51,582 nucleotides of DNA from Rhizobium mesoamericanum STM3625 (GTDB taxonomy: Bacteria; Pseudomonadota; Alphaproteobacteria; Rhizobiales; Rhizobiaceae). The notes below the pieces were generated by a model. The model searched no databases. It was not told where the DNA came from and worked only from the letters and a program-made list of their open reading frames with translations. The position numbers and the translations under genes were made by a program. The stretch spans positions 491,749 to 543,330 of the forward strand of contig NZ_HF536778.1 of the NCBI RefSeq assembly GCF_000312665.1, written 5' to 3'. Position 1 is the stretch's first letter, and every line of letters begins with the position of its first letter. Shown here in pieces: positions 25,651 to 34,656 of the stretch.

Positions 25651-26862
25651 ATGAACACAGTCTACGTGGTGGGTACCTGCGACACCAAGGGCGGCGAGCT
25701 ACGCTATCTACGCGATCTGATCCGCGACGCCGGTTGCGACGTCGTTCTGGTCGATGTGTCGGTATCGGAGTTTCACAAGGAAGCCGCCGATGTCGACGTC
25801 CAGCCCTCGGAGGTGGCGGGCTTTCATCCGAACCGACCTAAGGCCGAGGAGCTCAAGGACCGGGGCAAAGCGGTCGCCACCATGTCTGAGGCGCTCGTCA
25901 AGTTCATCCGCTCCCGTCCGGACGTTGACGGCATCATCGGCGCGGGCGGAACCGGCGGCACTGCTCTCATTGCTCCTGCCATGCGAGCGCTGCCGATCGG
26001 CACGCCGAAAATGCTCGTCTCGACCGTCGCTTCGGGCAACGTCGCCCCCTATGTCGGACCGACCGATATTTCCATGATGTATTCGGTCACGGACGTATCG
26101 GGGCTGAACCGCATTTCGCGGGTGGTCCTCGCCAACGCCGCACATTCGATTGCCGGGATGGTGCTCAACAAGCCGACCGGTATCGCGGCCGATGAGCGGC
26201 CGGCGATCGGCCTGACCATGTTCGGCGTCACGACGCCCTGTGTCCAGGCGGTCACCCGGACGCTGGAGGCAGAGTTCGATTGCCTCGTCTTCCACGCCAC
26301 CGGGACGGGGGGGCAGTCGATGGAGAAGCTCGCCGATTCCGGGCTGCTGGTCAGCGCTATCGATGTCTCCACCACCGAGGTTTGTGATTATCTAGTTGGA
26401 GGCGTTTTCCCTTGCACGGCCGATCGTTTCCGAGCCTTTGCGCGGACCAAACTGCCTTATGTCGGCTCCTGCGGCGCCCTCGACATGGTGAATTTCGGCG
26501 CCATGGACACGGTCCCGAGCCAGTTTCGCTCGCGCCGCCTGCACGTCCATAATCCCCAGGTCACCCTTATGCGCACGACCGCGGAGGAGTGCAACAGGAT
26601 CGGCGAATGGATCGGCCAGCGCCTCAACCTTTGTGAGGGGCCAGTGCGCTTCCTGATCCCCGAACTCGGCGTTTCGGCAATCGATGCGCCGGGGCAGCCC
26701 TTCCACGATCCCGAAGCAGACAGCGCGCTCTTCACGGCGCTCGAGCGCACGCTCCGTCGTACCGACAAGCGGAAGCTGATCCGCGTTCCCCTTCACATCA
26801 ACGATCCGCAATTTGCCGATCTCCTCGTCACTAACTTCAGAGAGGCCCTTCGTGAGCATTGA
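25651..26862 (+). CDS. Tm-1-like ATP-binding protein (UPF0261)
   Basis: 403 residues starting MNTVYVVGTCDTKGGELRYL behind GGGAGGAGAAC. Family marks: GTCDTKG, DGIIGAGGTGGTALIAPAMR, MLVSTVASGNVAPYVG, GLTMFGVTTPCVQAV and FHATGTGGQSMEKL. UPF0261 corresponds to the N-terminal half of the tomato virus-resistance protein Tm-1, and the next gene corresponds to its C-terminal TIM barrel; here they are two genes overlapping by 11 bp. The bacterial function is not established; an ATP-dependent step on a carboxylate or sugar acid is a guess from neighbours. First gene of the second operon. Confidence 0.9.
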   Translation: MNTVYVVGTCDTKGGELRYLRDLIRDAGCDVVLVDVSVSEFHKEAADVDVQPSEVAGFHPNRPKAEELKDRGKAVATMSEALVKFIRSRPDVDGIIGAGGTGGTALIAPAMRALPIGTPKMLVSTVASGNVAPYVGPTDISMMYSVTDVSGLNRISRVVLANAAHSIAGMVLNKPTGIAADERPAIGLTMFGVTTPCVQAVTRTLEAEFDCLVFHATGTGGQSMEKLADSGLLVSAIDVSTTEVCDYLVGGVFPCTADRFRAFARTKLPYVGSCGALDMVNFGAMDTVPSQFRSRRLHVHNPQVTLMRTTAEECNRIGEWIGQRLNLCEGPVRFLIPELGVSAIDAPGQPFHDPEADSALFTALERTLRRTDKRKLIRVPLHINDPQFADLLVTNFREALREH

Positions 26863-27709
26863 TATTTTTGCCAAGCGTCCCACCCGATCGGAGCTGCTCG
26901 AGAATTTCCACAAGAAGATTCGCGCCGCCGAGCCGATCATCGGGGGCGGTGCCGGCACGGGCCTTTCCGCCAAGAGCGAGGAAGCCGGCGATATCGATCT
27001 CATCGTCATCTACAATTCCGGCCGCTATCGCATGGCCGGCCGCGGCTCTCTTGCCGGATTGCTCGCCTATGGCAACGCAAACCAGATCGTCGTCGAGATG
27101 GCGAGCGAGGTGTTGCCGGTTGTCAGACGCACCCCCGTGCTTGCAGGCGTCAACGGAACCGATCCGTTCGTCGTCATGCCGACCTTCCTGCGTGAACTGA
27201 AGGAGATCGGCTTTGCCGGCGTGCAGAACTTCCCGACCGTTGGTCTGATTGACGGCCTATTCAGACAGAACCTCGAAGAAACGGGCATGAGCTACGCCCA
27301 GGAAGTCGAGATGATCGCCGAGGCGCACAAGCTCGATCTGCTGACCACGCCTTACGTGTTCGGCCCGGAGGATGCAGTGGCAATGGCGAAGGCCGGCGCC
27401 GACATCCTCGTCTGCCATATGGGGCTGACAACGGGTGGCGCGATCGGTGCGCGGTCGGGCAAGTCGATGGAGGACTGCGTCACTCTGATCAATCAGTGCA
27501 TTGGGGCGGCGAAAGAGATCCGCAACGACATTATCATCCTCTGCCATGGCGGTCCGATCGCCAATCCCGAGGATGCCCGCTTCATTCTCGACGCCTGCCC
27601 AGGATGCCACGGCTTCTATGGGGCGAGCAGCATGGAACGGTTGCCGACCGAGGAAGCGATCAAGTCGCAGACCCTCGCCTTCAAAGCGATTCGTCGCAAG
27701 AGCGCCTGA
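26852..27709 (+). CDS. PEP-hydrolase-like TIM-barrel protein (Tm-1 C-terminal type)
   Basis: 285 residues from the GTG at 26852 (MSIDIFAKRPTRSELL), overlapping the UPF0261 stop. TIM-barrel features: PIIGGGAGTGLSAKSEEAG, DLIVIYNSGRYRMAGRGSLAG, GVQNFPTVGLIDGLFRQNLE, GADILVCHMGLTTGG, then CHGGPIANPEDARFIL. The family is annotated as phosphoenolpyruvate hydrolase-like, but the true reaction in bacteria is unclear. It is the full-length paralogue of the sensor domain in the regulator at 29508, so its ligand may be the inducer of the locus (inference). Confidence 0.9.
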   Translation: MSIDIFAKRPTRSELLENFHKKIRAAEPIIGGGAGTGLSAKSEEAGDIDLIVIYNSGRYRMAGRGSLAGLLAYGNANQIVVEMASEVLPVVRRTPVLAGVNGTDPFVVMPTFLRELKEIGFAGVQNFPTVGLIDGLFRQNLEETGMSYAQEVEMIAEAHKLDLLTTPYVFGPEDAVAMAKAGADILVCHMGLTTGGAIGARSGKSMEDCVTLINQCIGAAKEIRNDIIILCHGGPIANPEDARFILDACPGCHGFYGASSMERLPTEEAIKSQTLAFKAIRRKSA

Positions 27710-27729
27710 CAGAAGAAGGGAGCGGGAAA

Positions 27730-28359
27730 ATGTCCGTCTTCAGAAGCGGAGAACAGCCGCCAGGCTGGTGCGAACTCACATCATTTGAGTTCGTCGAGCT
27801 TTCCGAACAGCCGCTGCCAATTTCGATAACGGCTCAAAAGCAGCGCCTGCTCGTCACGCGCGGATCGTGCCGGCTGACCGGCGCAAGGGGAGCGCAGGTC
27901 TTCAGCGAAGGCCAGTTCGCCGATATGGATACGGCGAACGGCCCCTTCACCGCTGATTCAGGCGACGGCACAGCCCAGATCCTCGTTTTCTACGGCCGCT
28001 GGGGTAATGAACTGGGCGGATGCGGCGTGTTCAAGCTTGCTCCGGACACCCCCGTTCAGGTCAAAGGCGATCCGGTCAGCTATCCGAAGTCAACCAATTT
28101 CGATTCCCACTATCACGACTGTGACGAATATTGGGTGATCATCGAGGGGGCGGGTACCGTCGTTGTTGGCGCGCACAGTTTCAAGGTAGAGGTCGGTGAT
28201 TGCGTCGCTATCGGCATGGGATACCATCACGATCTTCCTGAGGTTCGGGCCGACGTTAAGGGTGCGTATTTCGAGACGACGCTCGAAGGCAGGAAGCGTT
28301 TCGGTCACCTCTGGGAGCACACACACGGACCTGCTGATATTCGCCCCGAGCGGGTCTGA
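27730..28359 (+). CDS. Cupin-domain protein
   Basis: 209 residues from ATG 27730. Two beta-rich halves; the second is a clear cupin: STNFDSHYHDCDEYWVIIEG gives metal-ligand histidines and glutamate, and DCVAIGMGYHHDLPEV the second motif histidine. The first half (ITAQKQRLLVTRGSCRLTG) looks like a degenerate cupin. Probably a metal-dependent sugar or sugar-acid isomerase, epimerase or dioxygenase; the reaction cannot be fixed. Third gene of the operon, 20 bp after the TIM-barrel gene. Confidence 0.82.
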   Translation: MSVFRSGEQPPGWCELTSFEFVELSEQPLPISITAQKQRLLVTRGSCRLTGARGAQVFSEGQFADMDTANGPFTADSGDGTAQILVFYGRWGNELGGCGVFKLAPDTPVQVKGDPVSYPKSTNFDSHYHDCDEYWVIIEGAGTVVVGAHSFKVEVGDCVAIGMGYHHDLPEVRADVKGAYFETTLEGRKRFGHLWEHTHGPADIRPERV

Positions 28360-28399
28360 TCGGTGTGCGGCAAGTCCTGCTCATCTAGAGGGAAATTTC

Positions 28400-29488
28400 A
28401 TGACGTATAAGGTTCTCCATATTGGTGCCGGCGGCTTCGGAGAGCGCTGGTGCGACACGTTCCTGCCGCCGAATGTGGCTGACGGAACGATCGAGGTTGC
28501 CGGCCTCGTGGATATAGACGTCAAAGCGCTCGAAGCCGGCCGGAAGCATCTCCGCTTGAAGGCGGAACAGTGCTTCACCTCGGCCGCACAGGCCTTCCAG
28601 ACAGTCGATGCCGACTTCTGCACCATCGTCATCCCGCCCGCTTTGCACGAGGCAATCGTCGACCTGGCGCTCGCCCGCGGCATGCATATCCTGTCCGAGA
28701 AGCCGATCGCCGACACTATTGAGGCGTCCGTCCGTATCGCGGAGAAGGTAAGAGCGGCGGGCTTAAAGATGGGCGTCACAATGAGCCACCGGTTTGATCA
28801 GGATAAATCGACGCTGAGAGCGCTCGTCGATGCGGACGCCATCGGCCGCGTCAATACGGTGTCATGTCGGTTCGCCGGCGACTTCCGCGTTTATGATTCC
28901 TGGGGGCGTTTTCGCCACGAGATGATGCATCCTATGCTGATCGAGGGTGCCGTGCATCACCTGGATATCATGGCCGATCTAGCCGGAGCGCCCTGCACGT
29001 CGATTTATGCCCGGACTTGGAAGCCAGAATGGGCAGATTACAAGGGCGACACAGACGCCATAGTATTGATGGACTTTGCCAACGGCGCTCGTGGTGTATA
29101 TGAAGGATCGTCGGCACAAGCCACCGGCCTTAATGACTGGACATTCGAATATTTTCGGGTGGAGGGGGAAATCGGGGCGGCTATTCTCGACCACCGTGAG
29201 ATCGAGGTATTCCACCGCTATCCTACGCGACTTCGACATACAAGCCGTCAAGGAAAAGGTCAGCAGGTGTCGCTGCTTCCTGGTCAGAAGTGGCAGAATT
29301 CACTTTTGATCGAGCAATTCTGCCAGTGGCTCGACGGCGGCCCTCCGATGGCAACCAATGTCTGGGACAACCTGCAGTCTGTTGCGCTCGTGTTCTCGGC
29401 CATCGAAAGCGCACGCGTGGGCCAGCCGGTGAAAGTACAGGAATTCCTCCAATCCTATTGGGAGGGGGCTTCGATCGGGCCTCAATAA
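28400..29488 (+). CDS. Gfo/Idh/MocA-family NAD(P)-dependent oxidoreductase
   Basis: 362 residues from ATG 28400. Rossmann loop HIGAGGFGERWCDTF, then the family EKP motif in GMHILSEKPIADT, the middle RFDQDKSTLRALV, and the catalytic region EGAVHHLDIMADLAG (H-x-x-D). These enzymes oxidise sugars, inositols or sugar acids with NAD(P). It fits a first oxidation step for the imported compound. The gene sits 40 bp after the cupin and 19 bp before the regulator. Confidence 0.9.
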   Translation: MTYKVLHIGAGGFGERWCDTFLPPNVADGTIEVAGLVDIDVKALEAGRKHLRLKAEQCFTSAAQAFQTVDADFCTIVIPPALHEAIVDLALARGMHILSEKPIADTIEASVRIAEKVRAAGLKMGVTMSHRFDQDKSTLRALVDADAIGRVNTVSCRFAGDFRVYDSWGRFRHEMMHPMLIEGAVHHLDIMADLAGAPCTSIYARTWKPEWADYKGDTDAIVLMDFANGARGVYEGSSAQATGLNDWTFEYFRVEGEIGAAILDHREIEVFHRYPTRLRHTSRQGKGQQVSLLPGQKWQNSLLIEQFCQWLDGGPPMATNVWDNLQSVALVFSAIESARVGQPVKVQEFLQSYWEGASIGPQ

Positions 29489-29507
29489 ACTGTAGATTGG
29501 CCTCACA

Positions 29508-31337
29508 ATGGCTGAGCTTGTCGTTCACGCTTCGGAATCGCTAACTTCGTCGTCAACTCGCGCACTCGCACGAGCAGATATTGTCGCGACCCTTAAAGCT
29601 ACCCTCGACAAGCCTAACACCACTCTCGTGGGCGCTGCAATCGGCACAGGATTGGCCGCCCAGGCTGCCTCGCGAGGCGGCGCCGACTTTATACTCGCAC
29701 TGAACGCCGGCCGTTTGCGTAGCATGGGCGCTCCTTCAATCTTTTCCCTGCTTGCATTGCGAAGCAGCAATGACTTCGTCTTGGATTTCGCCCAATCAGA
29801 GATCCTGCCGTTCGCCAAAATACCGGTTTTCTTCGGAGCTTGTGCGTTCGATCCCCGCCGCCAGATAGAGTCTGAACTGGAAAGGATCGCGGATGCGGGC
29901 TTCGGCGGAATCGTTAACTTTCCCACGTCCATCTTCCTTAATGGACGCTTTCGCACCGACATCGAGCGCGCAGGGCTGGGATTCCAGCGTGAACTTGAAA
30001 TGCTCCGTGCCGCCCAGAGAAGGAGCATGGCGACTCTCGCCTATGTTCGAACAGTGGCAGAGGCTCAGCAAGCCGCTGAGGCCGGTGTGGACGTCATCAA
30101 CCTTAATCTCGGCTGGAACGTCGGAGGAACCGTCGGGGGCCGCACCGGGCTCAGCCTCACCCAGGCGGCCGAGTATGCCAAGATTGTCTTCCGTCGGATA
30201 CGCAGCATCTCAGAAGAGACTCTTTGTGTTCTAGAGGGCGGACCCATCGTCAGTCCGGACCAAATGTATGAGGTATCGGCGGTATCCAAGGCAGACGGAT
30301 ACATCGGCGGCTCTACCATTGATCGGGTGCCTCTCGAAGCCTCGATGGAGCAGATTACGTCCGCCTTTAAATCCGTCGGCACATTACAAAAGCGAATTGA
30401 TGAACTGGAGCGCCAACTCGAGCATGCGCAGCGCGAATATTCAATCGTCGGGCGGTCACCCTCTATTCAGCAAATCAAGCAACGCATCGAAAAGCTTGCC
30501 GCGTCGACGCTGCCGGTTCTGATTACCGGCGGCGCCGGAACAGGCAAAAAGCTCTTGGGTCGAGGGATTCATGAGGCGGCCAGACGCTCCGGGAGCAAGC
30601 TAATCAATGTCGGCCCTGTCGACGCAAGCGGTGTATCGCTTTTCGGCTCCGCCCAGATGGAGGGCGGTAAGAAGGCGCTTGGGCTGCTACAATACCATCC
30701 AAAGGCCACCTTACTGATCGAGAACGTCGAGTGCTTATGCATCGACGCCCAGGAACGGCTGGTTGAAGTGATTGAGACAGGCATTTATCGCCGTCTCGGA
30801 GATAACGACAGAGGGCGCTTCGAAGGCCGCCTGATCCTGACCTCGAAGCAAACACTATCCCAGCTGGGCTCAAGCGGGCTTTTGATACCTTCGCTAGCGT
30901 CGCGCCTGTCTCCTGGACACGTATTCATCCCCGATTTGCGTGATCGCCTCGAAGACCTGCCACTTCTTGCAGAACACTTCCTTCAGGAACTTAGAAAAGA
31001 TCGTCGCAGCCGAAAGCTATCAGTTGACCACTCAGCCTACCGCATTCTTATGACATATGGATGGCCCGGAAACGTCCGTGAGCTGCGGTCTGTATTGGAG
31101 ACTGCCGCCATGAATTGCGAGGGAGACTGGATCCAAGCAGCGTGTTTGCCTCCGGTGGATGCCTCATCCGAGCCTCAGCCGCACTCGGCGGACGAAAGGG
31201 AGTGGATTCTTGATGCTTTGCAGCGGCATCGTTTCCGCCGCGGGGAAGCTGCGCGCTACCTCGGGATATCGCGCAAGACCTTATACAACAAAATGCGGGT
31301 TTATGGTCTCCCATTGCAGCAACGGACGACCTCCTAA
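29508..31337 (+). CDS. TIM-barrel sensor-AAA+-Fis regulator without GAFTGA
   Basis: 609 residues. Residues about 20-300 are a TIM-barrel domain paralogous to the protein at 26852 (GGIVNFPTSIFLNGRF, INLNLGWNVGGTVGG, VLEGGPIVSPDQ). A short coiled coil (KRIDELERQLEHAQREY) leads to an AAA+ domain about 325-555 with Walker A GGAGTGKK. The sigma-54 loop GAFTGA is replaced by a sequence around SAQMEGGKKALG, and Walker B reads LLIENVE instead of the usual LFLDEIGE, so ATP hydrolysis and sigma-54 contact are doubtful. A Fis-type helix-turn-helix ends the protein (RRGEAARYLGISRKTLYNKM). Like TyrR-type relatives it probably controls sigma-70 promoters, and the TACCCAA repeats are candidate targets. Last gene of the operon. 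Confidence 0.88.
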   Translation: MAELVVHASESLTSSSTRALARADIVATLKATLDKPNTTLVGAAIGTGLAAQAASRGGADFILALNAGRLRSMGAPSIFSLLALRSSNDFVLDFAQSEILPFAKIPVFFGACAFDPRRQIESELERIADAGFGGIVNFPTSIFLNGRFRTDIERAGLGFQRELEMLRAAQRRSMATLAYVRTVAEAQQAAEAGVDVINLNLGWNVGGTVGGRTGLSLTQAAEYAKIVFRRIRSISEETLCVLEGGPIVSPDQMYEVSAVSKADGYIGGSTIDRVPLEASMEQITSAFKSVGTLQKRIDELERQLEHAQREYSIVGRSPSIQQIKQRIEKLAASTLPVLITGGAGTGKKLLGRGIHEAARRSGSKLINVGPVDASGVSLFGSAQMEGGKKALGLLQYHPKATLLIENVECLCIDAQERLVEVIETGIYRRLGDNDRGRFEGRLILTSKQTLSQLGSSGLLIPSLASRLSPGHVFIPDLRDRLEDLPLLAEHFLQELRKDRRSRKLSVDHSAYRILMTYGWPGNVRELRSVLETAAMNCEGDWIQAACLPPVDASSEPQPHSADEREWILDALQRHRFRRGEAARYLGISRKTLYNKMRVYGLPLQQRTTS

Positions 31338-31590
31338 ACTGGGCGATCAACTTCTTTCCTAAGGCAACCTTCATGAAAACGGCGGCTGCGCGTAATCTGC
31401 GTATTCCTGAAGCTGTCCGGTTCAGCGTTGGGAGTGCCCGCTCGAGGTCCCCACCGAGTTCAAGAGCAAGTCAAGCTGAACGTCACCGTCGCACGGGCCC
31501 GAGCAAACCCGATGGGGATTATATGTCGGTTACACGGCGCCTCTCAAGGAGCGTCTGACCCATTTCGTGCCTGTCGATCCGCATTTGCAT
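31338..31590. other. Intergenic stretch before the nifS promoter
   Basis: No supported gene on either strand and no insertion-sequence end recognised; the part right of 31590 is the NifA-dependent promoter and leader of nifS. Confidence 0.4.
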
Positions 31591-31606
31591 TGTCCGATCG
31601 TTGACA
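31591..31606 (+). promoter_or_regulatory. NifA upstream activator sequence of nifS
   Basis: TGT-N10-ACA (TGTCCGATCGTTGACA). As at 2758 it is part of a wider dyad, TTGTCCGA with TCGGACAA. It lies 60 bp upstream of the -24/-12 element, normal NifA geometry. Confidence 0.75.
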
Positions 31607-31666
31607 AATGTCGGACAACGACAAAGCGGTGTTTGAGCCTTCATTTGTTTAGCGTGGTTTTCTAGT

Positions 31667-31681
31667 TGGCACGCCCCGTGC
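31667..31681 (+). promoter_or_regulatory. Sigma-54 -24/-12 promoter of nifS
   Basis: TGGCAC-GCCCC-GTGC matches the consensus at all key positions (one T to G change). Transcription would start near 31693, giving a leader of about 220 nt to the TTG start of nifS. Short frames in the leader have no recognised domain. Confidence 0.75.
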
Positions 31682-31916
31682 ATCCTCGTTCGCAAACGCG
31701 TCTCGGAGCCAAGACTAAGAGGAAATGGGTCTCCTCGACAATCATAGCATGTAGGAAAGATGCGCCCGCGGCGAGTCCCCCGGCTGAGTACCAGAGACCC
31801 GGAGAACGGCTGCAGGATCTTAGTGAGGCGGTCGAGGAATACTGGCGCCGATCCCGCTGGCAGCGGCACCAAAGAAGTTGTGAGCCTTATGTCGTTTCGG
31901 TTAAACGGAGGGTTTA

Positions 31917-33089
31917 TTGAGACCTGTCTATCTCGACAATAACGCGACGACACACGTCGACGTCGACGTTCTCCAGGCGATGCTGCCGTTCTTTACAGAT
32001 CAGTTTGGCAACGCATCGTCGATGCATGACATTGGCACCGCTGCCGGCGTCGTGATGAAGGCGGCGCGTCGGCAGTTGCAAGCTCTGATCGGTGCGAAGT
32101 TCGACCATGAGATCATTTTCACTTCGGGCGGGACCGAAAGCGACAACACGGCGATCCTTTCCGGGCTCGATGTGATGCCCGACCGCACAGAGATCGTCAC
32201 TTCCGCAGTCGAGCATCCAGCCGTGCTGTCGCTCTGCGCCCATCTTGAGAAGACACGCGGCGTCAAGGTTCACAGAATTCCAGTGGATCATCATGGCCGA
32301 CTCAACCTTAACGCCTATGGCAAGACCCTTACCCCTCGCGTGGCAATTGTTTCGATCATGTGGGCAAACAACGAGACGGGTACGATATTCCCGGTGGCTA
32401 AGCTTGCCGAGATGGCGAAGAGAGTCGGTGCACTTTTCCATACGGACGCAGTGCAGGCCGTCGGCAGGCTTCCGATGGACCTGAAGGCGACCGCTATCGA
32501 CATGCTGTCGCTCTCCAGTCACAAACTCCATGGACCAAAGGGTATCGGCGCACTGTATGTAAGGCGGGGTGTGCCTTTCTCCTCGCTAATTAAAGGAGGC
32601 CATCAGGAGCGCGACCGACGTGCTGGCACGGAGAATACGCCCGGAATCGTAGGTCTCGGCAAGGCGGCCGAACTCGCCTTAGGGTACATGGACGACGAAA
32701 CCACACGGGTAAAGCTGCTCCGCGACCGGTTGGAGGAGGGACTTCTTGAGCGCATTCCCGAGGCCTTCGTCACCGGCGATCCGCTGGCGCGGTTGCCGAA
32801 TACCGCAAACATTGCCTTCGACAGCATCGATGGCGAGGCCATACAGTCTCTCCTTAATCGTGACGGCATCGCCTGCTCTTCTGGCTCTGCCTGCACCTCC
32901 GGCTTCTTGGAGCGGAGTCATGTCCTGGAAGCCATGAGCATCCGGCGGGCTCGCGGGGCGGTGCGTTTCTCCTTTTCACGCTATAACTGCGAGGAGGATG
33001 TCGACCGGGTGTTTGAAGTGCTGCCGGGGATCGTGGAGAAACTGCGCGAACGTTTCCCAAAATCTTCAAAGCGCGCGAAATGCCGATGA
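31917..33089 (+). CDS. nifS: Cysteine desulfurase NifS
   Basis: 390 residues from a TTG at 31917 behind ACGGAGGG; the start MRPVYLDNNATT is the family start, so TTG is well supported. PLP-dependent enzyme: GGTESDN, VEHPAV, the histidine in that segment, the PLP lysine in LSLSSHKLHGPKG, and the active cysteine loop ACSSGSACTSG typical of the NifS/IscS class. It removes sulfur from cysteine for Fe-S cluster assembly of nitrogenase. A NifA/sigma-54 promoter precedes it, and this nif-type control supports NifS over a housekeeping IscS. No other nif gene is in the window; the following 120 bp has no recognised gene (nifW or fixU not seen). Confidence 0.93.
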   Translation: MRPVYLDNNATTHVDVDVLQAMLPFFTDQFGNASSMHDIGTAAGVVMKAARRQLQALIGAKFDHEIIFTSGGTESDNTAILSGLDVMPDRTEIVTSAVEHPAVLSLCAHLEKTRGVKVHRIPVDHHGRLNLNAYGKTLTPRVAIVSIMWANNETGTIFPVAKLAEMAKRVGALFHTDAVQAVGRLPMDLKATAIDMLSLSSHKLHGPKGIGALYVRRGVPFSSLIKGGHQERDRRAGTENTPGIVGLGKAAELALGYMDDETTRVKLLRDRLEEGLLERIPEAFVTGDPLARLPNTANIAFDSIDGEAIQSLLNRDGIACSSGSACTSGFLERSHVLEAMSIRRARGAVRFSFSRYNCEEDVDRVFEVLPGIVEKLRERFPKSSKRAKCR

Positions 33090-33208
33090 CTTCGGTGCCA
33101 CCGCCTTGGGCGGTGCGCGACATGCTCAGCCCCCTCAAACTTCTTCGCCGAAGAAAGACAGGCTGCTGCCGACCAAACGTGGTCGGGACTTCCTGACAAG
33201 CCCAAAGC

Positions 33209-34117
33209 CTACTTTGATCTGATCGCGAGCGCGGCCTGAGACGATCGATGCGTGTCCGACATCGAAGGATGAGACCGAAGCCTGATTTCTAGGCCTTCCA
33301 AGGCATCACAAAGTGCTATCAACTGGTCGCGGCCAACACCCACAAGTGATGCCAACGGTTCGTCGGCGTCGAGATAGAGCCCGCGCATCCACCCCGAAAG
33401 GCTCAGACGATCTCGTTGGATTCGCATGGCGCCGCCGAACGCCTCACTGCTTTCTATCAGCCGATGGATTTCTTTCAGGCGTTGACGGTTCTCGGAAAGC
33501 TTTCCTGCACTAACCGTCTCGGCGCGTCTTAGCTCGTTCAATCTGACGAGGCTTGCGTCTACGCCTTCGATACTTGGTTGAGCGTCGATCGGCTTTGCTC
33601 GCACAATCGAGCGCAGCAAATCCACGATCTGCGGCCACTCCTCGGGAATTCGCTGACCGGCGGGCAGCAGGCCGTATTCAATTGCCTGCCGGAGCCAGGC
33701 GTGTGCTTCACGCTGCCACGTCGCAGTTGAAGATACGACGGCACGCAGTTCGGCTTCCCTGCGGCGTAAAATCCGGCCGAGACGGTCGAGTTCGAATCGG
33801 GCGAGCAGGATTTGTGACGTCACCGCGCCAAGCACGTAGGGGAATATTATTCGGAGTTTTTCGCGGTGCTCTGTTGTGTCCGCCTTGAAAAATGGGACAT
33901 CCGGGTTCGCGACAATGTTCTGGGGTTGGAAAATGAAGGCCATCAGGTCGCGGAAACTGGGACGTTCCTTTCCGGCCGTCTCGGGGGAGGGATCAACTGC
34001 CAAGCCCGTCAGCCCGGCCAGACTGTTCATTTTTCCCTTTATCGCATCAACGTTGTGAGTCTTCGCTGAAATCCGGCGTGGGATTTCGATGACAGGCCCT
34101 TCTAGGATTGATCCCAC
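33209..34117 (-). pseudogene. DUF3732-type coiled-coil ATPase, internal fragment
   Basis: 302 residues in frame. The stretch SFRDLMAFIFQPQNIVANPD followed by FFKADTTEHREKLR is a hallmark of DUF3732 proteins, SMC/Rad50-like ATPases found in phage-defence settings. A long helical region follows (LARFELDRLGRILRRREAEL). The N-terminal P-loop segment is missing (the sequence opens with GPVIEIPRRISAKTHN) and the C-terminal part after GVGRDQLIALCDALEGLEIR ends early with unrelated residues. Both ends are therefore truncated and it is probably non-functional. It lies convergent to nifS and upstream of the dprA locus. Confidence 0.7.
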
Positions 34118-34656
34118 TCGGCCATTCCCGGCCCAAAAATCAACCCACTCTCGGCCCAGAGAGTTTTGTCGGCGACGTACGCAGGTAGTCGCTACACCGC
34201 CCTGAACCTATCCCGCAACGAAGGACCTGAAGAGGGTCTTGAATTCATCGGCGTCCAGCACCGCGCGCCCTGAAATCTATAACGTCCAAATAAACAGGCT
34301 TTTTGGTTATTTGGAAGACGTTTGCCCGACCTACCAAAAATTGTATTAATCGCGGCCTACTCTCGTCGGCCATTTTTCTTGCCGTTGCCAATTTTGCGGT
34401 TGGGAACGGCTGTTGGGGAGCGGCTTCCAAGCGAGTGGTAGTAGGAACGGCGAAGGCGGAATGCAGATCCTATTTACCGACAAAATTCAGCGACCTTGTC
34501 CCGGCAGCGGTTGAAAATAAATGTGAAAAAACGGAGCGCCCATGTTACGTGATTTCATGCTTCCGGCCCGTGCGCGGACGTCGGTTTCTTTGAACGTTTT
34601 CCCTTCTAGCGCTGCCGGGAGCCGGGAGCGCTTCGGCAGTCGAAGAGAATATTGCC
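34118..34656. other. Intergenic region upstream of dprA1
   Basis: About 540 bp with no gene I can support. A plus-strand frame at 34303-34593 has a hydrophobic signal-like start but no Shine-Dalgarno sequence or recognised domain. The promoter of the rightward dprA-PRTase pair should lie here. Confidence 0.4.

Noticed and set aside
31607..31621. second NifA site (TGTCGGACAACGACA)
   Set aside because: Spacing is N9, not N10.
33090..33240. nifW or fixU after nifS
   Set aside because: A short frame ending PKAYFDLIASAA is visible but matches neither family.
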